Below are positions 21,814 to 31,316 of a stretch of 64,000 nucleotides of DNA, in pieces (positions within the stretch are counted from its first letter, which is position 1; every line of letters starts with the position of its first letter). The position numbers and the translations under genes were made by a program. The stretch is taken from NCBI GenBank assembly GCA_030549775.1, contig CM060175.1, positions 16,846,212-16,910,211 of the forward strand. The letters run 5' to 3'. The DNA is from Tamarix chinensis (lineage: Eukaryota; Streptophyta; Magnoliopsida; Caryophyllales; Tamaricaceae). The notes under the pieces are model-generated. The model made no database searches and was not told where the DNA came from. It saw only the letters and a list, made by a program, of their open reading frames with translations.

Positions 21814-23650
21814 TGTAACACCTTTATTTTTCAAAACCAATTGACTAAAAAAATATATATGTGGAAGCTACATGTAATGAGGATATTAGCGCGACAACTA
21901 GTATAAGTAGACACCACTATTTTGCCTACACTACTATGGCTAGATAAAATAAAATAAAATAAAAATTACATCAAACTCTATTTTTACTCAAATAAAAGGA
22001 AATAACAATGTCTAATAAACTTCACAAAACCAATTGAATGGAAAATTTGAAAATGAAATGGTTAATATGACTAGAATCTATAAAAGTAGTCATGAGCGAT
22101 AAATATGGCTTTACAAGTCACCACAACTCTTATTCTTTCTTTACCATGCATGTTATCCACACCTTAAATATATTCATACTTAATCTGCACTATGATACAT
22201 TCTCAACATATACATCATAGATTATTATAATCTCATTTAAAACACATAACAAGTTAGCTAGAGACATAGTTAAGTAACACATTAGTACAATGTAATATAA
22301 TATAGATGTGTATATATATACATAGAATCATACAAGAAAACCAAATGGAAATAAATGAGTATCCGATCATTAATATTTACTCTAGGTGATCATGACATCT
22401 TATTATTAACTAGATAAACCAACCAGGGGGTTACCTAATAAATTAAAGTTCGAAGACCTACCATCGACCATATGAGTATTAAAAATCACACCTAGGTCAT
22501 CCCAGAGGACAAAGTCTAAGGGGTATTACAAAATTCTGAAGACCTACCACTTGGTCATCATATCCTTAAGTGTGCACACTCCCTAATAGGGTCCAGAGAA
22601 ACTTATAGAGTGGACATGAAGTCTTGTCTTGACACATTTGGCAAATAAATAAATATCCACAATAGAAAATGAAAGGTTATTGTTGATCCCAAACTTTAGG
22701 AGGACAACTCTGAAGAACCCAAAGGTTATTTGTTCTACTTAAATTATTAATATCTTATTAAGGTGATTACATAATACACACAAGCAACTATTCTTCATCC
22801 TATCTCTTTCTTTTACTATCCACTTTCTAAACATAGAAAATTTCCTAAATAGGAAACTCTCCACAAAAGGAAAATTTCCAAAAATAAAATGGCCTAACTA
22901 GAATAATCATCTTTTCAAATCCAATTCAATTTTTTAACTAAAATATTGAAACCACACATATATTAAAAGATCAAGCTCGGTCAAACATTAATATTTGGTA
23001 TCAACATAACCATAAAAAATCAAGCATTGTTTAAAACCAACATAATACACTAAAAATTCAATTTCGTAAGTTATACTAATTTTCCGTATTCGACCAATCC
23101 TTACTATAACCCCATCTGTTTTTCATACATAACTCAAAATTTAAAAAAAAAATATATATTTGTATGAAATATAGACTTATAGATTTGATTTTATGTATAA
23201 TATGATGGGTAAAATCTCATTATTGAATTTTGTTTGATTTTTGTAAAATAGTGTAAAGTTATAGCCAAATTGAATCTACCACAAATTTAACATAAAATCA
23301 TATATTCTTAGGCTAATCATATTATATATTATGATAAATAAAATATATTCATAAGAAGGTATAAAATTATATAATAAATAAAAGTTCATACTTTATAGAT
23401 ATCATATTTCACACATATAAAATATATGTATAAAATTTTAATAAAATAATGTTATCAAATGTAAAATTCTTATATATAAAATATAAAGTCTTCCAAGCAT
23501 AAATAATGATCCTATGATACAAAAACAACTCCAAGATTTGATGATCTCGAAGGAATAATTATTCTTTGAACTCAAATGAAGAAGAAGAACATCAACAACA
23601 AAAAATGAATATAAACTGTACTTTTGGGTTGTACCTCTTTTGATTACCGC
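21814..23650 (-). mobile_element. LTR-like insertion J, right end uncertain
   Basis: TGTAACACCTTTATTTTTC at 21814 is a minus-orientation LTR terminus like that of B, and the following GGAAGC and CTAGTA/TACTATGGCTAG segments match the position of the terminal stem in B. It interrupts the D-like sequence of unit I. A GGGGTATTACA at about 22519-22529 could be its other end, but the flanks do not match, so the extent is a guess. The interior is very AT-rich with no coding signal. Confidence 0.4.
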
Positions 23651-23889
23651 ACTCTGATTTCCTGTATGGTTAACAACTTATTTCTTTTATGAATGCTCAT
23701 TTTAATTATCAACTCATATTTGATGTCTATCCCAATCAGCCTTAGCAGTTGGTACTGGAGCGGTAGAAGTGAACCAGTTTGGTACTAAGTGTGGTGGTAA
23801 TATCCCCATAATTTATATTTTGTTATTTCACTTAGGCTAAATCTTTTTATTAAACGAAAATTTTCAATTGTAATTTTTGGGGTATTACA

Positions 23890-24232
23890 CATATAATCCT
23901 ACATGTTGTTGCTATGAGGAAACTAGAATGAGGTATGCATTATATAAATCATACTTGATAGAATCATGCATATAAATGATAACAACTAAAATAGAGTCAA
24001 AGGACAATACCATAATATATATATATATACACATACTTGACTCTATTATGATACATAACCTTAGGGTGAGAATCGCTAGCTCTTAGACTAGCTCTGGCTT
24101 GACTCTTTCTAGGTATGATATTAAAGTAACTAGGGTTAGGGAGGGCGACATGGAATTTGGATTTGAATTAGAAAGAAAGGAAAGAGCTCAATCAATGGTT
24201 CATCCTATCGCACCGAACTAGGGGAGCTTAAT
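23890..24232. other. Spacer, nothing recognised
   Basis: AT-rich sequence with a short (AT)n run near 24015. I see no gene or transposon end. Confidence 0.4.
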
Positions 24233-24365
24233 CTATGCCTGGATTTTTCTTTGGTTTGAAAAGACGCATCATTGTAGAACCGAATAGATTGATTTCTCTT
24301 GGACGGACGCTCTTAGTCCTTTGTTTACGACCTCCTAACAACATAGCACTGATACGATCTCCCAC
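24233..24365 (+). other. Left half of a split open frame at the LINE-K target site
   Basis: From ATG at 24235 this sequence is open in one frame to the 18-bp repeat (24348-24365). The same frame continues without a stop after the second repeat copy for about 100 bp, to a TAG near 34254. The composition differs from the flanking repeats and the opposite strand is also open. An organellar insertion (NUMT/NUPT) is a possibility I cannot confirm; a host gene remnant is another. Confidence 0.35.
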
Positions 24366-24803
24366 ATATAAAAGCTTAGTGCCTCTCTCCCGTTCTCTCC
24401 TCTCTCCCATGGTGTTCGAACGTGAAAGAGCTGCTGGAATAATCAAGCTACTGTAGCGCGCTCTACCTCTTTTCCCTCCTCACTGTTCCTGATCGCTCTC
24501 TCCCCCCTGTTCTCTTATTTGTGAGTCTCATATGTTGATATAGGGCCTAGGAAAAAAATCTTTACGAAATCGGGTTCCAGCTGAAGAACTGAATTGCGCC
24601 TTACCTAGTCCAAAAAAGGCATGTAATGTGACCCTCAAATCTTCTGATTTTGCTCTATTTTCAGATCCAGAAGTGTCTTTGTCCGATTGAACCCTAATTA
24701 GGAGGAGATCGAAATCGCTTGATCTACAAGCTGGTTCAAGACGCCTGGAAATTTCTGGTCCAAATTTGTGCGATCCTGTTCGACCGATTTCGACCTCGAA
24801 ATA

Positions 24804-26430
24804 TGGACAATCCTCCGCACAATTGGTTGATGCTGATCTCTGGGTACACGATTTTGCTTGTTAGAAACCAAGTTTCTCTATTGGTGGTAATTCGTGGTAT
24901 GATGGCCCACACTTTGACTCTCAGGTTGAAGAATTCCGGCAAGGGCATAAATCGAAACAGTATCCCCCCTCTTTACCATAACTCATTTCTAATTCAGAAG
25001 ATTCTGCTGAAAATGGTGATAAAGGGGTTAATCGGGATGTGGAAGCACAAGCCGGAAAAAGGAAAATCAGGGCAAATGAAGAAATTGGGGCACAGGTGGA
25101 TGATGAATTGCTAGGAAAAAATTATTTTGGTGCTGAAGCCTCGCCCACTGCTGTTTATCCCCGGCAAAAATCGTTTGCTACCCTGTTCTCTAATCTACCA
25201 TCCAAACGATGTAAGTTTATTTCTCAGAATGCAAATTTTGTCTCCATATCCAGAGCTAATGTACACTCAATTGAAGAATCCTGGGGTGCTTGTATTTTTG
25301 CTCAATTTGTTGGTATAGCTGTGGATAAATATTTGATGAATGTTGTAAGAGGAGTTATTAGGCAGTCGTTTAAATATATATTGTATAGTTCAGGTTGGAT
25401 AGTGCTTAAATTTAATGATGTGGCTGATAAAACAAAGCTTTCGAAGGGGGGACCATACATGGTTCGTGGTAAAGCTCTTGTGCTGAAGGAGTTTCCAAAA
25501 TTTTTCTCCTTTGGTCTTGAAGAAATGACTAAAATTCTAGTTTGGGTTCGATTGAAGAACCTACCTCTGGAACTCTGGAACTGTGGAGCAATTAGTGAGA
25601 TTGCCTCCTTTATGGGACGACCACTTCAGGTGGATGATCCTCACGTTGACAAGATCTGTGATTGAGTATGGCCGGGTTTTGGTTGAAGTTGATGTCTCAA
25701 AAAAATTACTAGCTACAGTGGAAGTCAAATGTGATGATGGTCACTTTGTCCAGATGTTCAAGTATGAGGACCTTCCTCAATTTTGTAGCCAATGTAGGTC
25801 GATTGGCCACGCTAATGCTGCATGTGGGAATCAGAAGTCTAATGCTGAAGTGGATGTTGTTGTGAATCTTGTTTCGGGCCAACGTACCCCTGCAATGCAA
25901 AATTCCAAGAAGCAAGGGTCGAAATCAAGTGACCCTCTTGCTAAAGTGAATGGAGACCGGCAAAAGGGAGTTACTGGACTCAACAGTATTAAAAGCAATA
26001 AAGCAAATAATAAAAGTGATGAAGGTCTAGCTGGTTGCAGAATGGAGTTACTGGACTCAACAATATTAAAAGCAATAAAGAGATGAAGGTCTAGCTGGTT
26101 CATCGCAAGGAGTAAAGGACCCTACTTTGTCCCCTTCCACTGATGTCTTACCTGACGCTCAACAAAAAAAAGTAACGATGGATAAAGGCAAAAGCATACC
26201 TTTAGTTCTGGATATTTCCCATCCTTCTTTGGCTTTATCGCAAGACCCTTCTGGGTTGGCAAACCAGAATGAGCAGGTGGATGTGGCGGAAGCATCATAC
26301 TTAGTCCAGTGTGAACCAGAGGTAGGATGGTAGAAAGTTATCTCCAAATCTAGCAAAAAAAGAGTTGTCCAAGTTCATAGGAAGCAAGCAAAGGCTCGGC
26401 CAGATATGAAACGACCGTTCAGGCCTCTGA
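24804..26430 (+). pseudogene. LINE-K ORF1 (DUF4283-like, zinc knuckle), frameshifted
   Basis: The frame 25039-25665 encodes a DUF4283-type region (about 25270-25560; WGACIFAQFVGI, LVLKEFPKFFSFG, VWVRLKNLPLELW) followed by a DUF4283-associated segment. A frameshift near 25650 moves the reading to 25583-26086, which carries a complete zinc knuckle, CSQCRSIGHANAAC (CX2CX4HX4C), at about 25783-25825. These proteins bind the LINE RNA. Downstream sequence is low-complexity with a partial duplication (25967-26100), and several stops precede ORF2. The true start is unclear because upstream frames are also broken. Confidence 0.75.
25967..26100 (+). repeat. Internal tandem duplication in LINE-K ORF1
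   Basis: 25967-26036 and 26044-26100 are two copies of a sequence beginning GGAGTTACTGGACTCAACA and ending GATGAAGGTCTAGCTGGTT. The second copy lacks about 13 bases, which shifts the frame. Confidence 0.85.
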
Positions 26431-27974
26431 AATTGATATGAATCTGTTGATTTGGAATTTAAGGGGAGCGGGATCTCCCTTGAAACAAAAAGCCCTTGTT
26501 AAACTGACAAAAGAGCACTCTTGCTCGATTGTTGGGATTTTGGAATCAAAGCTGGATGAGAACAAGCTCCAGCGGTTGATAAGCATTTATTTTTGTGGAT
26601 GGCATCACTGTCATAATTTTCTAAATCATCCCAATGGTCGCATTGTCCTGCTGTAGAATCCACTTTTGGTTAATTTTCATTTAAAAGAGGTTTCCCCGCA
26701 GGTAATTACTGGTTTGATTTCTGAATCCTCTTCGGGGAAGAATATCTTTTTGTCTGTGGTGTATGGTCTCTATTGTATCAGTGATCACAAGGAGTTATGG
26801 AAGAATTTAAGCTCCCTTGTGGTAAGTATGACTGACTTATAGGTTGTTTGCGGTGACTTTAATTGCCCATTAAACTCGAATGATAGGCTCAGCTCTAGAC
26901 CTATTGCTGATTATGAAGTTGCAGACTTTAAAGAGTGTTGTCTTATGTCTCAGGTGTTTGATGTTCCGTATAAAGGGCGCTTTTACACTTTCTCTGCAAA
27001 TAATGTGAAAAGTAAAATTGATAGGGTGCTTATGAATTCTAATGGGTTTGCTAATGACCTCAATTTTAGTTCCAATTTCCTGGCTCCTAGAGTTGTGTCT
27101 GATCATTCACCATGTGTTATTTCTTTGGGATCAACAGTGAGAAGGCAACCACCGTTCCACTTCTTCAATATGTGGTGTTTACTGTAATACCCCGTATTTT
27201 TAAAATCCAGATTTATTAAGTTTAATGATTTTTTTAGCGTAATTTGATGTAAACAATTAATTATTTTAGTTTTGATTTGTTTTACGGATTTATCGATGAT
27301 TTCGAATTCATAGTTGAATGTAATTAATCATTGTCGTTGCGAACCATTATAGACAAATTCATTCACGACAATGATTTTATTATATTCTTATGATCTCGAT
27401 CTTCGGTTAAAAATATGTATTCCCGTTCTTTCTCATATTTTTATTTTAATATTTTAGATTTGTTTTCGATTATAACTTTGTCGTGTAATTTTTGACTTTA
27501 CTCTGAAGTTATATTTCATTGATGAAATATATTATTTAATTATAGAATTTTTGTTTAAATAGTTAAATTTATTTTAATGATTTTATCCGTAGAAAATATT
27601 TCCGACTTTAAATTTATTCGTTCTCGGAAATCGTTAATATTTTTGGGAAGTTTTAAATTAAAAAGATTTTCGGAGTTTATTTATGAATTTCTTTCCGGAA
27701 TCAATTTTCTTTCGTTTTATGCTTTTTGGGTTTGCGGAAAACCAATTTCGGAAATTATTAAAATTAGTCTTGATTTATTAGAATTTGAATTAAATATTTT
27801 ATTATAGGTTTTTAAATATTATTTCAGGGTCTTATAATGTATTTCCGTAAATAATATAAATTTTTACGTTCGATGGTAAATTCTTCCGAAAATGTTTCCG
27901 AAATTCTTTATATAGCTTTTTATTAATTTTAAGCCTTCAGATCCGTTCGAAATAAATTTTCGTTAAATAAATTT

Positions 27975-27983
27975 TATATAAAA
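27975..27983 (+). promoter_or_regulatory. TATA-like box of LTR B'
   Basis: TATATAAAA lies about 70 bp upstream of the start of the GC/pyrimidine-rich segment, so U3 would be about 0.8 kb and R plus U5 about 3.4 kb. The same place in B has a decayed TATA-like sequence. Confidence 0.4.
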
Positions 27984-28044
27984 TCTTCCAATAATATTTT
28001 TTATATTTTTAGTATTTTATTTTATGTGTATTTGTAAAAAAAAA

Positions 28045-28430
28045 CGCACCCCGATCGGTCGAAACCCCCCCACTTCTTCCTTTTCTCTCTTCTCTATTTT
28101 TTTTCCCGTGGCCCTGTTCCCCGACTCCCTGTCCCGCAACCCTAACCCTAGCCAGCCGCCCCTTCTCCTAGCTACCCCTCCTTGCTTCGCCCCGCCGGCC
28201 GAGCTCCGACCGCCACCAACCTGCACAGCAGCAGTAGCTAAAGCCGCGCGACAGCAGCCCACGCAGCAGCGCAACAGCGGGCGACGACAGCAGCAGCAGG
28301 CCACGCAGCTCGCGCCACCGCCCGGCCACCGACGAGCCCTGCTGGCCACCGTTGAGCCACCCTCGGTCCCCGACGAAGCTTCCTCGGCCTTCCCTTGCCC
28401 TGATTCGTTGATTTTCGTTTGGTGTAATTT
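28045..28430 (+). other. GC/pyrimidine-rich leader segment of LTR B'
   Basis: An abrupt GC-rich island in an AT-rich element. It is open on both strands: 28024-28434 plus encodes 136 residues rich in Pro, Ala, Gln and Ser, and 28017-28649 minus encodes 210 residues. B has the equivalent island with frames broken differently, which argues against selection for a protein. It is best read as a structured 5' leader. Confidence 0.5.
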
Positions 28431-28589
28431 CTGAAAAACCCTAACCCTTGTTTTGATTAATTGGGTATGAATTAGCTTATAAAAAGCTAAATTGATTGTT
28501 TGATTATGTATATATGTGCTGTAAGATTGATTTGGATAGGTTAATTGTGTGGTTGTGTTGGAAATTTGGAAATTTGGATTTTCAGCCGG

Positions 28590-29560
28590 GTTATGCCAAA
28601 TTTTTCGGATCCACCCGTTTTTGCGATTTCGGACAAATTGATTATGCAATATGTTTTAAAATGTATTCAATTTCATTTTGGAACCGTCAATTTGAGAAAT
28701 TTATGCAGGTTTTATCAGAATTTGATTCCTAGGTCAAATTTTGGGTGTAATGAAATTGGGTCGTATAATTGAGTCGTTCCGCTCAATTGATTTTATAATA
28801 TTGTTTAAAATGTATTTAATTTTATATTGGAAGTGTTGATTTGGGAAAATTGTGCATAATTGATCAAAATTGGATTTTTAGGTCAAAACTCCCGCGGGTT
28901 TAAATTGGTTTGGGTAATCGGGTTATTTTATTCAATTGACTATATAAATTACATTATAATATGTTTAATTACATTTCCGAACCGTCAATTGGTATGTTCT
29001 GGCAAGAATTGATCGGGTTTGCGTTCCAGGCTCAAAAACCCTAATTGTGCTAAATTGTGTATTTCTTTTACTAGTTTTGAGCAATTGATTATTTGATATG
29101 TTATAAAATATGTTTAATTGCATTTCTAAACATTCAATTTGATTAAATTTATAGAATTTTACCGAATCATATTTTCGGGCTTAAAACCCTAGATTTTTAA
29201 GTGAGATTATGAAATTGGTTATTTGTATAGTTGTTTTGCTAAAATTAAATTTATAAAAGTAGTTGAAATGATCCTAATTGTATTCTAATACCTTTAATTA
29301 GAATTAATTGATTTGAATTACCTGAGTTTATGTCGTGGGCTTTAAAACCCTAATTTTGAAAATTGATCATCTGGAATTGATTTATCGGAAGATCGTTTTG
29401 TTGAAATTGATTGTCTAGATTTATCTAAAATTAGTTTAATTGTGTTTTAAAACTATCAATTTGAGGTAATCAAAGTGATTTGGCCGATTTGTGGGTTAAG
29501 TATTAAAAAACCCTAATTTTCATCGATGATTTTATAAAATTGATTTTTCTATGTGTATTT
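28590..29560 (+). repeat. Tandem array of about 148-bp repeats in LTR B'
   Basis: The anchor CGTCAATTTG or its variants occurs near 28687, 28834, 28984, 29131, 29292 and 29453. Each is preceded by AATATGTTTAATT-like sequence and followed by GAATTGATC and then AAAACCCTAATT. Intervals are about 147, 150, 147, 161 and 161 bp. The units are degenerate. Confidence 0.7.
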
Positions 29561-30024
29561 TATCTAATCGAATTCTATCTTTGGGGTTTTAAACCATTTA
29601 AATTCTATTTTAACCTAATCGGTTTGGATTTGGTTCTATGTAAATGGTTGGGTTACCTATTTAGTTGTAAAACCTAATAAATAAGTTATTTTCGATAAAG
29701 CAACTTATGATCGATTATTCTTTCTCGAGCTTTCCAAATTAAGTTGAAATGTCCTAAGTGATATTTGTATTAATCCGTTTTGATTTAGTTTTAACCTTAA
29801 ATCTTAATAAAGCTATGCTTTTAAGTTCTAAGTTTTGGACATGTTTTCTAAGAAAGATCATTTGTGTTGTTTGTGTTTATTTAATTTGAATATGTGAATT
29901 ATTGATTGATAGAATAGTTTCTAATTTAGTTTTCGATTTCTATCGGATCTAGGAAAGCTTTCTCGTGGATCCACGAGCTAGTGATCTCTCTCCCTCTTAT
30001 CTCGCTTAGCTAGCTTCGGATCCA

Positions 30025-30042
30025 GGTAAGTCTCTACTTACC
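30025..30042 (+). promoter_or_regulatory. Splice-donor hairpin in LTR B'
   Basis: CGGATCCAG|GTAAGT lies within GGTAAGT-CTCT-ACTTACC, a perfect 7-bp stem with a 4-base loop. It may be the donor of a leader intron in the full-length element. Confidence 0.5.
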
Positions 30043-30229
30043 TCTACTTATGAGTGTTTAGTAAGGATGTAGCTAAGGCCCCTATGTGTTACGTGACTTG
30101 TATGCTTTATATATCATGTTATGTTGTGTAATGCATGATTATCCATTGTTGGCATGCATGTTAAGGGTGAAGTGTGGTTTAATAAGACACGGATAAGACA
30201 TTAATCACGTAAAGCGAAAGATGTTGAGC

Positions 30230-30600
30230 CGAGCCCAGTCCGGTCCACCGGTTAGAATAGTGGTCACAGGCGTTCTGCCCTATGCGTTTCGTTCCGGTCC
30301 ACCAGCTATAATAGTGGTCAGAGGCGTTCTGCCCTGTGTGTGTACATCCGGTCCACCGGTTATAATAGTGGGGGATCTCGGCTCGACAGACCCAAATAAA
30401 TAAGTTAATCCATGGGAAAAATACTAAATACTTACAGTGAAACACCATGTGAGTCGGGGCCAGTCCGGTCCACCGGTTAGAATAGTGGTCAGAGGCGTTC
30501 TGCCCTGTGTGTTTCGTTCCGGTCCGCCGGCTATAATAGTGGTCAGAGGCGTCCTGCCCTGTGTGTTTACTTCCGGTCCACCGGCTATAATAGTGGGGCT
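30230..30600. repeat. CCGGTCCACCGG / ATAATAGTGG array in LTR B' (two sets of three)
   Basis: Clusters at about 30238-30372 and 30466-30597 each contain three units of CCGGTCCACCGG (or a near variant) followed by TATAATAGTGG, with spacers TCAGAGGCGTTCTGCCCTGT. This is the array of LTR B in the opposite orientation. Confidence 0.85.
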
Positions 30601-31270
30601 CCCGCACTCACATGGACTATTAAAGAATATGTGTTGACTGAACATATTATTAATGAGAATAAAGAATAAGTCTAATTGGACCATGGCCAGCTTTTATTAT
30701 ATGTGTTACCACATGCTGCTTATGTGCATAATGAGTCACTTTATATTTCGGTTATACCACGCTTATATGTTAAATGGGATGTTGCATATGTTTTATATGT
30801 TACTATGAGTGTATGGCAAGATTCATGATGTGGGTTGTGAGTATGTAGGATATTGTATTAACGTATTGTACTATAATTTAATACACACTTGATGATATCT
30901 CTCCTATAAGGTAGGGTAGCGAGACTTACTTGGTATTGAACCCGTACTGATACTACACTGGTTGAATGGGTCCTGTGATGATCCACCGATGGTGGGGAGT
31001 AGACCTCTTGTGCAGGTTTAAGATCGGATATTGTTTTGGGGTGGAAGGCCTGACTTGAGTGAGTAGGCAATCCGGATATTGATCCTTCGGGATTTGTTTT
31101 TGTTTAGCTGTATTTTGTATTACATTCCTATTTTGAGAAACATATTCTGGGGTTGTAATCCTAAATCGTATTCTAACTTCTGTTTGACTTACCTCTTGTT
31201 AAGGATTTATTTTAAATGTTGTCCTACGTTTTGATACTTCGTACTAAAGGTTGTTCGGATATAGCCTTAG

Positions 31271-31316
31271 CACTTAGTACTGGAACGGTAGGAGTGAATC
31301 AGTCTGGTACTAAGTG
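31271..31316. repeat. Terminal stem-loop of LTR B'
   Basis: CACTTAGTAC (31271-31280) pairs perfectly with GTACTAAGTG (31307-31316), with three more wobble or canonical pairs inward, about 100 bp inside the LTR end. Confidence 0.75.

Larger units (their letters stand above)
18598..23889 (+). mobile_element. Probable giant LTR unit I (family 2), interrupted and decayed
   Basis: It begins TGTAACACCCCG (18598). A matching tail at 23680-23889 contains the CAGTTGGTAC / GTACTAAGTG stem-loop (23746-23791) and ends GGGGTATTACA, in the same orientation as B' and D. The block at 21540-21810 is similar to D (46370-46620) and E (52560-52830), for example in GTGAATAATTGGAC and the CATTAAAATACTAATATTTAA stretch. 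It is interrupted by an unassigned block (19154-21240) and by J. The flanks (TATAA and CATAT) do not match, so a single insertion is not proven. Confidence 0.5.

Noticed and set aside
22519..22529. GGGGTATTACA as the right end of insertion J
   Set aside because: The flanks (CGAAT before J, AAATT after) share only part of their bases, and the interior would be only about 0.7 kb; evidence too weak to fix the boundary.
24228..24456. Open frames on both strands as an independent gene
   Set aside because: The plus frame changes from target sequence to LINE-K 5' sequence at the 18-bp repeat, so neither frame is one unit. Kept only as the left half of a split target.
28017..28649. A 210-codon minus-strand frame overlapping a 136-codon plus-strand frame, low-complexity (Cys/Arg/Gly or Pro/Ala/Gln-rich)
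   Set aside because: Both frames lie in the GC-rich leader of solo LTR B'. The homologous segment in B has frames broken differently, and neither product resembles a family. Open on both strands because stop codons are rare in GC-rich DNA.
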